NCBI GenBank assembly: GCA_964636655.1
Contig: CAZWTK010000015.1
Coordinates: 1-53,143, forward strand
Source of the DNA: Fen-549 sp964636655
GTDB lineage: Bacteria; Actinomycetota; Thermoleophilia; Gaiellales; Gaiellaceae
Direction of reading: 5' to 3'
DNA length: 53,143 nucleotides
Made by a program: the position numbers and the translations under genes. Shown piece by piece: positions 18,063 through 24,726 of this stretch (position 1 is its first letter; every line of letters starts with the position of its first letter). The notes under the pieces are model-generated. The model was given only the letters and a program-made list of their open reading frames with translations, had not been told where the DNA came from and did no database searches.

Positions 18063-18068
18063 AGCCTA
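18063..18068 (-). promoter_or_regulatory. -10 hexamer TAGGCT, leaderless geometry
   Basis: Six bases separate this minus-strand hexamer from the GTG of the glycosyltransferase at 18056. No clear -35 element. Confidence 0.45.
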
Positions 18069-18349
18069 GAGCGCCGGACGGAACGATGACCCGTCGACTG
18101 AGTGCGATCGCGGGCTTCTTGATGTCCGGGGCGCATGGGCGGCGAATGCGATCGAGGACGATACATCGCGGGCGCAAGCTCGGGGTTCGGGCGCCTCTTT
18201 GCCCACTCACCCCCCACCCACCCACGGGGCGGGGAACGGTATCGAGGAGACACTCGCGGAAAAGCAACAGCTCCGTGACTATTCACTGCATCGCTCCGAG
18301 CGAGTCAGATATAGACCCCCGGGTACTCCGTGTCGGCGGACGGCTCTCG

Positions 18350-18355
18350 TAAACT
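18350..18355 (+). promoter_or_regulatory. -10 hexamer TAAACT, leaderless geometry
   Basis: Six bases before the ATG at 18362. No clear -35 element and no Shine-Dalgarno. Confidence 0.5.
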
Positions 18356-18361
18356 CGCGAC

Positions 18362-19066
18362 ATGAGTCTGCTCGTCCGCTCCTGGAACATCCACCACGGC
18401 ATGACCTCGCCGCACACGCGACGGAACTATCTCGAGCAGGCGGTGCGCCTGATCGCCTCCGACCGGCCCGGCGTCGTCTGTCTGCAGGAAGTTCCGCTCT
18501 GGGGACGTCGCCATCTCGAGGGCTGGAGCGAGATGAGGATGATCTGGAACAGCGCGCGTCGCATCTGGTTCCCACCCCGGCTCGGCGGCTGGATCACCCG
18601 GCTCAACCAGGGTTTCTTCCGCTCGGCCGTCTCCGGCCAGGCCAACGCGATCCTGCTCGATCACCGGCTGCAACCGCTAGAGCAGCGCTGGACGGTGATC
18701 AGCCGAGGCCGTCGCGAGCGTCGCATCTGCCAGGCGGTGCGCCTGGAGGGGATGGTGATCGCCAATCTTCATGCCTCGGGTGTGGCCGGCCATCCCGAGA
18801 TCGGTGCCGCCGAGGTCTCGCGCGCCCTCGCCTGGCTCGAGTCGCGCGGCCAGTCCGGTGACGCACTCATCCTCGCCGGCGACTTCAACCTGCGCCCGAA
18901 GCAATTGCCCGATCTCCCCGACTTTTCGCCGCCGGGCTCGGGCATCGATCACGTTCTCGTTCGCGGCGCCGAGGCGGGCTCGCTCGACGTCTGGCCCGAA
19001 GCGCGCCGAACGATCGGTGTGGGCGTCCTATCCGATCATGCGCCCGTGGAAATCGGGATCGGGTAA
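18362..19066 (+). CDS. Endonuclease/exonuclease/phosphatase (EEP) family protein
   Basis: 234 residues with the EEP catalytic set in order: SWNIHHG (Asn, about 7-13), CLQEVPLW (metal-binding Glu, about 40-47), NLHASG (substrate His), LAGDFNLRP (Asp/Asn), GIDHVLV and LSDHAPVEI (catalytic Asp-His). No signal peptide, so it is cytoplasmic. The family includes AP endonucleases, sphingomyelinases and phosphatases; the short form and the lack of DNA-specific insertions leave the substrate open. 20 bp separate it from the aminotransferase downstream. Confidence 0.9.
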   Translation: MSLLVRSWNIHHGMTSPHTRRNYLEQAVRLIASDRPGVVCLQEVPLWGRRHLEGWSEMRMIWNSARRIWFPPRLGGWITRLNQGFFRSAVSGQANAILLDHRLQPLEQRWTVISRGRRERRICQAVRLEGMVIANLHASGVAGHPEIGAAEVSRALAWLESRGQSGDALILAGDFNLRPKQLPDLPDFSPPGSGIDHVLVRGAEAGSLDVWPEARRTIGVGVLSDHAPVEIGIG

Positions 19067-19086
19067 CAGGGGCTATCTTCCAGGGG

Positions 19087-20154
19087 ATGAATTTCGCCCA
19101 GGCCCGCGCGCAGTTCCCAGTTTTCGAGCGCTTCTCCTACCTGAACGCCGGTACCTTCGGGCCGCTCGCTCGCTCCACGGTCGAGGCGATGGAGCAGAGG
19201 CAGCGGCTTGATCTCGAGCTGGGCCGCTCGGGACCGGACTTCTTCGTCCAGGCGCTCGGTCTACGCGACAAGCTGCGGGCTCGGGTAGCGGCGCTGGTCG
19301 GCGCCGAGTCGGCGCAGGTCGCCCTCACCTGCTCGACAACCGACGGCTGCAACATCGTCCTCGCCGGGCTCGATCTCTCGCCCGCCGACGAGGTCGTAAC
19401 CACGACCGACGAGCACTTTGGACTGCTCGGGCCGTTACATGCCTCCGGCGCTTGCATCGTCGTTGCCGAGCCCGAGCCCGAGGCGATCCTGGCCGCCGTC
19501 ACGCTGCGTACGAAACTACTCGCGCTTTCGCAGGTGCTCTGGACGGACGGGCGCGTTCTCCCCGTGGCCGAGTTGCGGGAACGAAGCGGACTGCCCGTGC
19601 TGGTCGACGGCGCTCAGGCCGTCGGCGCGATCCCCGTCTCCGCCGCGGGGGTGGACTTCCTCACCGTCTCGGCGCAGAAGTGGCTCTGCGGGCCCGACAC
19701 GGTCGGTGCTCTAGTTGTCCGCCAGCCGGAGCGGCTACGGGTGGCTCAGCCGAGCTACTACGCGCAGAAGAGTTTCGAGCCGGACGGCAGTTTCGAGCCG
19801 CGACCCGGCGCCGCACGCTTCGATTCGCAGTGGATCGCGCCCGCGTCGCTCGCCGGTCTCCTCGCCGCCTTGGGCGGGCGACCCGAGTGGGCCTTCGCGC
19901 GCGCCGTGGAGATGAGCGAGCTCTGCCGCAACGCGCTGGCGGAACGTTTCGAAGTTGTCTCGACGCCGGGTCGGGGAACGCTTGTCAGCTGGAGAGCCGA
20001 TGGTGATCCCGCCGCCACGGTCAAGCGCCTGTTCGAGCGCGGCGTCGTCGTGCGAGACATCCCCGGGCGAAACCTGATCCGCGCCTCCTGCGGTTGGTGG
20101 ACGAGCGAGGAAGACATCGCGCGGCTGGTAGAGGCGCTCGACGAAAACGGCTAG
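19087..20154 (+). CDS. Class V aminotransferase (cysteine-desulfurase-like)
   Basis: 355 residues, PLP fold type I. The N-terminus (YLNAGTFGPLARSTVEAME) and STTDGCNIVLAGLDL match class V enzymes; the Schiff-base lysine is in VSAQKWLCGPDTVGALVV after DGAQAVGAIPV. A short C-terminal domain ends with RASCGWWTSEEDIARLVEAL. Relatives include isopenicillin-N epimerase-like and SufS-like proteins. No SUF partners lie nearby, so amino-donor or desulfurase activity is undecided. An AGGGG lies right before the ATG. Confidence 0.88.
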   Translation: MNFAQARAQFPVFERFSYLNAGTFGPLARSTVEAMEQRQRLDLELGRSGPDFFVQALGLRDKLRARVAALVGAESAQVALTCSTTDGCNIVLAGLDLSPADEVVTTTDEHFGLLGPLHASGACIVVAEPEPEAILAAVTLRTKLLALSQVLWTDGRVLPVAELRERSGLPVLVDGAQAVGAIPVSAAGVDFLTVSAQKWLCGPDTVGALVVRQPERLRVAQPSYYAQKSFEPDGSFEPRPGAARFDSQWIAPASLAGLLAALGGRPEWAFARAVEMSELCRNALAERFEVVSTPGRGTLVSWRADGDPAATVKRLFERGVVVRDIPGRNLIRASCGWWTSEEDIARLVEALDENG

Positions 20155-20219
20155 CGTCCGCGTCGCAAGTGAAAGCCTGCGGTGATCGGCGCGGCGAGCG
20201 GTCGCCAAAGGCTGCGATC

Positions 20220-20807
20220 CTAGGCGGCGCCCGTCGAGGTGCGCAGTCCCAGTTCGGCGGCGATCGGCCTGAGCGCCGCGACGACGAAGGCGATGTGCTC
20301 GTCCAGGTCCACGCCCAGCTCGTCGGCGCCCTGGTAGACCTCGTCGCGGTTGACGCCGGCGGCGAACGAGGGCTGCTTCAGCTTCTTGCGCACCGACTTC
20401 GGTTCGAGCGTGTCGATGCCGTCCGGGCGAACGAGCCCGCAGGCGTGGACGAACCCGGCCAGCTCGTCGCAGGCGAAGATCGTCTTTTGCAGCGGGGTCT
20501 CGCGCGGGACGCCGGTATGGCTGGCGTGCGACAGGATCGCCAGCACGACCTCCTCGGGATAGCCCTGCTCGCGCAGGATCGGAGCGCCGTCCTGGGGGTG
20601 TTGCTCGAGCGTGGGGTGGATCTCGTAGTCGAAGTCGTGCAGGAGCCCGGCGACTCCCCAGAGCTCTTCGTCCTCGCCGAACTTGCGCGCATAGGCTCTG
20701 ACGGCCGTTTCGACGGCGAGCGCGTGCCGTCGTAGCGCCTCGCTCTTGGTGTACTCCGTCAGTGTCGCCCAGGCCTGCTCGCGCGTCGGTGCCATCGTCT
20801 GCAGCAT
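20220..20807 (-). CDS. HD-domain phosphohydrolase
   Basis: 195 residues. The HD superfamily ligands are His28 (RRHALAVETAV), His56-Asp57 (GLLHDFDYEIHP) and a later Asp in KTIFACDELAGFV. The family hydrolyses phosphate esters, often nucleotides, with a divalent metal. ATG 20807 gives MLQTMAPTREQ; the internal ATG five codons on is an equally good start. Convergent with the aminotransferase gene and divergent from murA. Confidence 0.87.
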   Translation of the reverse strand: MLQTMAPTREQAWATLTEYTKSEALRRHALAVETAVRAYARKFGEDEELWGVAGLLHDFDYEIHPTLEQHPQDGAPILREQGYPEEVVLAILSHASHTGVPRETPLQKTIFACDELAGFVHACGLVRPDGIDTLEPKSVRKKLKQPSFAAGVNRDEVYQGADELGVDLDEHIAFVVAALRPIAAELGLRTSTGAA

Positions 20808-20845
20808 AACGACCGCCCATTCTGGTCTCCGCCGGCCATGTCTCG

Positions 20846-20868
20846 GTGCCAGGCACGGGGACGTGTCC
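20846..20868. repeat. Double-palindrome motif resembling an interspersed repeat
   Basis: GTGCCAGGCAC (20846-20856) and GGACGTGTCC (20859-20868) are two short palindromes side by side in the HD/murA intergenic region. The combination resembles REP-like dispersed elements seen in many GC-rich genomes. Only one copy is in this window, so a repeat nature is not shown here. Confidence 0.3.
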
Positions 20869-20980
20869 GAATCGGCCGAAAAAGCTCAGGAAGCGCCGGC
20901 GTAGTCGTTTCAGCCTGGGACTCCGGCTGACCGGCTCGCTACGATGAGCGCGTTCGCCCGAGGCGGCGAGCCCCGAGAAC

Positions 20981-22294
20981 ATGACCGACGCTGCAGTCGC
21001 CGAAGCCCTACACCGCGAGTCCTTCGTGATCGAAGGCGGCCACCCGCTTTCCGGCAGCGTTCGGGCCGCCGGTAACAAGAATGCGGCCCTACCCATACTG
21101 GCCGGCGCCCTGCTCAGCACCGAAGTGGTGACGCTGCGCAACGTTCCGCGCATTCGCGACGTCGAGGCGATGGTCGAGCTGATCGCTCACACAGGCGCCG
21201 AGGCCGAGTGGACAGGGACGAACGACGTGACCGTTCGCGCCCGCGAGATCACGGAAACCGATCTCGACCCCGATCTCTGCCGCCTTCTCCGCGCCTCCTT
21301 CTTGCTCGCCGGCCCGCTTCTGGCTCGCGCTGGCGCGGTCAAGATCCCGCCTCCGGGTGGTGACGTGATCGGCCGCCGCCGTCTCGACACCCACGTGAAG
21401 GCCTTTAGTGAGCTCGGTGTCGAGATCGAAGCCGGGCTCGACTACTCGATGAGTGCCCGCAAGTTGCGCGGATGCCAGCTCTTCCTCGACGAACCCAGCG
21501 TAATGGGAACCGAGAACGTGATCATGGCGGCGGTGCTAGCCGAGGGCGAGACGGTGATCGGCAACGCGGCAGGCGAGCCGCATGTTCAGGATCTGTGCCG
21601 CTTTCTCGTCTCGCTCGGAGCCGAGATCGAAGGCATCGGCTCCAACCTGCTGCGCATCCGCGGCGTACCCCGACTGTCGGGCGGCGAGCACCGAATTTCG
21701 CCCGATCACATCGAGATCGCCAGCTTCATCGGGCTGGGAGCGGTCACCGGCGGCGAGTTGACGATCAAGGGCTGTAGCGGCGATGACCTACGCCCGATCC
21801 TGCCCCACCTGGAACGGTTGGGTGTGCGGGTCGAAGCGAACGACTGCAACGTGCGGGTGCCCGACGGGCAGGAGCTCGTGATCCAGGACGATCTCGGCGG
21901 TGCGATCCCCAAGATCGAGGACGGGCCCTGGCCGCAGTTTCCCGCCGACCTGACCTCGATCGCCGTGGTCGTCGCCACGCAGGCTCGCGGCACCGTGCTG
22001 ATCTTCGAGAAGATGTTCGAGAGCAGGCTATTCTTCGTCGACAAGCTGGTTGGGATGGGGGCCCGGATCATCCTTTGCGATCCACACCGGGCGGTCGTGA
22101 CCGGACCCGCCCCGCTCGTAGGCGACCGCATGGAAAGCCCCGACATCCGCGCCGGCATGGCGATGCTGATCGCGAGTCTCTGTGCCGACGGCATCTCGAC
22201 GATCGGCAACATCGGTCAGATCGACCGCGGCTACGAGCGCATCGACGAGCGTCTGCGCTTGCTTGGCGCTTCGATCGAGCGAATCTCCAGCTAA
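20981..22294 (+). CDS. murA: UDP-N-acetylglucosamine 1-carboxyvinyltransferase, Asp-type (Cys115Asp)
   Basis: 437 residues. It transfers enolpyruvate from PEP to UDP-GlcNAc, the first committed step of peptidoglycan synthesis, in the cytoplasm. Signatures are GNKNAALPILAGALL (23-residue region with the catalytic Lys/Asn), FPADLTSI (the Asp general base) and DIRAGMAML (the PEP-binding Arg). The loop that normally reads GGC-x-IG is GGDVIGRRRLDTH, so the catalytic cysteine is replaced by Asp128 (codon GAC 21362-21364). This natural change in Mycobacterium, Chlamydia and Borrelia makes MurA insensitive to fosfomycin while retaining activity. Confidence 0.96.
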   Translation: MTDAAVAEALHRESFVIEGGHPLSGSVRAAGNKNAALPILAGALLSTEVVTLRNVPRIRDVEAMVELIAHTGAEAEWTGTNDVTVRAREITETDLDPDLCRLLRASFLLAGPLLARAGAVKIPPPGGDVIGRRRLDTHVKAFSELGVEIEAGLDYSMSARKLRGCQLFLDEPSVMGTENVIMAAVLAEGETVIGNAAGEPHVQDLCRFLVSLGAEIEGIGSNLLRIRGVPRLSGGEHRISPDHIEIASFIGLGAVTGGELTIKGCSGDDLRPILPHLERLGVRVEANDCNVRVPDGQELVIQDDLGGAIPKIEDGPWPQFPADLTSIAVVVATQARGTVLIFEKMFESRLFFVDKLVGMGARIILCDPHRAVVTGPAPLVGDRMESPDIRAGMAMLIASLCADGISTIGNIGQIDRGYERIDERLRLLGASIERISS

Positions 22295-22332
22295 GGCCGA
22301 GGCGAATAGGCCGCCTGTTGTAGCGCGGGCGT

Positions 22333-22355
22333 GTCTCCGACCCTCCGGCGGAGAC
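22333..22355 (+). terminator. Candidate terminator hairpin after murA
   Basis: GTCTCCG (22333-22339) pairs with CGGAGAC (22349-22355) across a nine-base loop, about 40 bp past the murA stop. No clear T-run follows. The rest of the 225-bp gap up to 22519 holds only an AT-richer stretch at about 22485-22510. Confidence 0.4.
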
Positions 22356-22519
22356 GAGCCCTGCCCCTACCCGGCGTTTGAATTAGGCCCGTCGCGGCTC
22401 CATCATCTGCCGTACTCTCAGAATCGTGCCGGCTTCGTACCGAAACCGCACGGGCGTCGGCGAAGCGCGGCCGATCGCTGGAGTGTTTCGTTTTTATTCG
22501 AGTTCGATAGGGTGCCGTT

Positions 22520-23053
22520 ATGGCCTCGGATGAGACCGCCGCGACTCGTAGCACTGTTCGCCTGACGCTGCGCGGCGGCGGAGACGTTCACGTCGAGACG
22601 GGTGTCCCGGTGCTCGACCGACTGCTCGAGCAAGTCGCTCGATACGGTCGTTTCGACCTCACCCTGGCCGTCGCTCCCGAGTCGGCCGAAGCGCAGGTCG
22701 TCGCCGCCGGGCGGGCTCTTGGTGCGGCGCTGGTCGAGCCACTCAGGGCCGAGGGTGCAAGTGGGCATGGTGCCGGCTATATCCCATCGGCCGAGGCGCT
22801 CGCGCACGTCGCTCTCGACCTGAGCGACGACGGCTATCTGGTCTCCAACTTCGATCTCTCGGCGGACCACGTCGGAGGGCTCGCCGGCGACTTGGCCGTT
22901 CGTTTCCTGCGCGAGCTGGCGCAGGCCGCCGGAATCGTGCTTCACGTTCGCCTCGTCGAGGGCAACGAAACCGAGCACGTGTTGAACGCCATCTTCAAGG
23001 CGCTCGGCGTAGCGCTCGGAACGGCCTGCGAGGTAGGAGGAGAGAGGAGATGA
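22520..23053 (+). CDS. HisB-fold protein lacking the metal-binding histidines (probable pseudoenzyme)
   Basis: 177 residues aligning along its length with imidazoleglycerol-phosphate dehydratase: the ETGVPVLDRLLEQVARYGRFDLTLAV entry, a SAEALAHVALDLS block, VGGLAGDLAVRFLRELAQAAGIVLHV, and EHVLNAIFKALGVALG. The metal sites are gone: F-DHM reads LDR (Arg34), the HHTxED motif is EAQVVA (57-62), and HHxxE is EHVLN (152-156), keeping one His. Dehydratase activity is therefore unlikely. Its TGA overlaps the ATG of the RidA gene, so the two are co-translated. It sits 225 bp after murA, where some lineages carry his genes. TAGGGT lies six bases before the ATG. Confidence 0.82.
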   Translation: MASDETAATRSTVRLTLRGGGDVHVETGVPVLDRLLEQVARYGRFDLTLAVAPESAEAQVVAAGRALGAALVEPLRAEGASGHGAGYIPSAEALAHVALDLSDDGYLVSNFDLSADHVGGLAGDLAVRFLRELAQAAGIVLHVRLVEGNETEHVLNAIFKALGVALGTACEVGGERR

Positions 23054-23442
23054 GCGAGAAGCGAATCGTTCGCAGCGAGGCGGCGCCGGCACCCTTCCAG
23101 GACGCCCCCTATAGCCAGGCGATCGTCGCCGGTGGGCTCGTCTTCGTTTCGGGCCAGCTCGGTCTGGTGCCCGGCGAGACGACACTCGAGGGAAAGGGCA
23201 TCGAGCAGCAGACCCGGCAGGTGCTCGAGAACCTGAGGGCGATTCTCGAGCAGGCCGGCAGCGGGCTCGACCGGCTGCTCAAGACAACCGTCTTTCTGGC
23301 CGACCTGGCGGATTTCGCGGCGATGAACGGTGTCTATGCGGAGTACGCCGGCACTGCTCCACCGGCGCGGGCGACCGTACAGGTGGCGGCGCTTCCCTCC
23401 GGCGCCCTGGTCGAGATCGACGCGGTCGCTCTGGTCGAATAG
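23050..23442 (+). CDS. RidA family reactive-intermediate deaminase
   Basis: 130 residues, the standard YjgF/YER057c/UK114 length. Landmarks are APFQDAPYSQAIVAGGLVFVSGQLGLVP, a QTRQVLENLRAIL helix, KTTVFLADLADFAAMNGVYAEY, and PPARATVQVAALPSGALVEIDAVAL with the catalytic Arg. The family forms trimers that hydrolyse enamine/imine intermediates made by PLP enzymes such as threonine dehydratase. ATGA overlap with the upstream HisB-like gene and a GGAGGAGAGAGGAG ribosome site support coupling. The MFS gene follows after 16 bases. Confidence 0.95.
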   Translation: MSEKRIVRSEAAPAPFQDAPYSQAIVAGGLVFVSGQLGLVPGETTLEGKGIEQQTRQVLENLRAILEQAGSGLDRLLKTTVFLADLADFAAMNGVYAEYAGTAPPARATVQVAALPSGALVEIDAVALVE

Positions 23443-23458
23443 GCGGATTCTCGCGGCA

Positions 23459-24688
23459 ATGCACGGCGCCGAAACGCAATCGCCGACGACCACGGGCGCG
23501 AACGAGCCCTGGCTCAACCGCAGTGTCGTGGCGATAGGAGGCGCTGATTTCTTCGCCGACCTCGGTTACGAGATACCGACCTCGCTTCTACCGAGCTTCC
23601 TGACCGCGACGCTGGGCGCGCCGGCTGCCGCGCTTGGTCTGATCGAAGGCTTGGCCGACGGACTGGGCGGGGTGTCACGGCTCGCCGGCGGGGCCATCGC
23701 CGATGATCCAGCGCGCCGGCGCCGAACGGCTGTAGGCGGTTACGCGGCGACGGCGATCTTGACCGCGGCGGTCGGAGCCGCAACGGCTGTCTGGCAAGCA
23801 GGTGCCCTGCGCGTGGCCGGCTGGATCACCCGAGGTCTGCGCGCTCCCTCGCGCAGTGCGCTGCTAGCCGAAGCAGTGCCGGAGGGTGCCTACGGGCGTG
23901 CCTTCGGATATCACCGGGCGATGGACAACCTGGGCGCGATGGGCGGGCCGCTTCTGGCTATCGGGCTTGTGGTTCTACTCGGCGTCCGCACGGCGATCTT
24001 GCTCAGCGTCATTCCCGGGTTGCTTGCCGCGCTGGCGATCTTTATCGGCATTCGGGCCATTCCGAAACCGAAGCGTGTCGAGCGCCGTGCGCTTCGCCTT
24101 CAAGTGCGCCCGGTCTTGCACGGTCGCCTGGGCCGGCTTCTGCTCTCCATCTCGGCCTTCGAGATCGGCAACGCGGCGGCGACGCTGCTCATCCTGCGCG
24201 CGACCGACCTGCTCGACGGAGGCTACGGGCACAATCACGCGACCGAGATAGCGCTTGGGCTCTACGCCGGCTACAACCTCGCCGGCGTCGCCGCCAGCCT
24301 GGTTGGAGGACGCCTCGGCGATCGCAGAGGGATGCTGCGCGTGCTTGCGCTGGGCGTCGCCAGCTTTGCCTTCGCCTACGCCGGTCTGGCTGCCGTCGGG
24401 TCGAGCATCGTCCTGCTCGCCGTTCTGTTCGCCTTGGCCGGCGTTGGAATCGGTTTTGTCGAGACGGCCGAAGGCGCCGTCGTCGCAGAGCTGGCGCCGA
24501 GCGAGATGCTCGGCTCGGCCTTCGGTCTCCTGGCTGCCGTGCAGAGCTTCGGCAACTTCGCGGCCAGCGCGATTGCGGGCGCTCTCTGGACGCTCGTCTC
24601 GCCCCGCGCGGCCTTCGCCTATCTGGCCGCCTGGATGCTCGTCTCGCTGGCGGCGCTCGTCTTCGTTCGCGCCCACGATCGCGCCTGA
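23459..24688 (+). CDS. MFS transporter
   Basis: 409 residues from ATG 23459; the frame stays open upstream but overlaps ridA. Twelve hydrophobic helices in two halves; the loop 2-3 region (GLADGLGGVSRLAGGAIADDPARRRRT) and the matching second-half motif (GGRLGDRRGMLRVLALG) are the MFS G-x-x-x-D-R-x-G-R-R signature in variant form. Inner-membrane solute or drug transporter, probably proton-coupled. Co-transcription with the HisB-like and RidA genes is likely from the 16-bp gap. Substrate unknown. Confidence 0.9.
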   Translation: MHGAETQSPTTTGANEPWLNRSVVAIGGADFFADLGYEIPTSLLPSFLTATLGAPAAALGLIEGLADGLGGVSRLAGGAIADDPARRRRTAVGGYAATAILTAAVGAATAVWQAGALRVAGWITRGLRAPSRSALLAEAVPEGAYGRAFGYHRAMDNLGAMGGPLLAIGLVVLLGVRTAILLSVIPGLLAALAIFIGIRAIPKPKRVERRALRLQVRPVLHGRLGRLLLSISAFEIGNAAATLLILRATDLLDGGYGHNHATEIALGLYAGYNLAGVAASLVGGRLGDRRGMLRVLALGVASFAFAYAGLAAVGSSIVLLAVLFALAGVGIGFVETAEGAVVAELAPSEMLGSAFGLLAAVQSFGNFAASAIAGALWTLVSPRAAFAYLAAWMLVSLAALVFVRAHDRA

Positions 24689-24714
24689 GCTCGTCGGCCG
24701 GGTCGTTTCGCGGT

Positions 24715-24720
24715 CACAAT
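24715..24720 (+). promoter_or_regulatory. -10 hexamer CACAAT, leaderless geometry
   Basis: Exactly six bases before the GTG at 24727; no Shine-Dalgarno between them. Confidence 0.45.
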
Positions 24721-24726
24721 GACGGT

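Larger units (their letters stand above)
18057..18361. other. 305-bp divergent intergenic region
   Basis: Separates the glycosyltransferase (minus) from the EEP-family gene (plus). It holds a leaderless-type -10 at each edge (18063-18068 minus, 18350-18355 plus) and a C/G-run tract with CCCAC repeats at about 18206-18236. I see no credible gene or RNA in it. Confidence 0.6.

Noticed and set aside
19735..21153. 472-codon minus-strand open frame across aminotransferase, HD and murA
   Set aside because: Crosses three well-supported genes; Arg-rich shadow.
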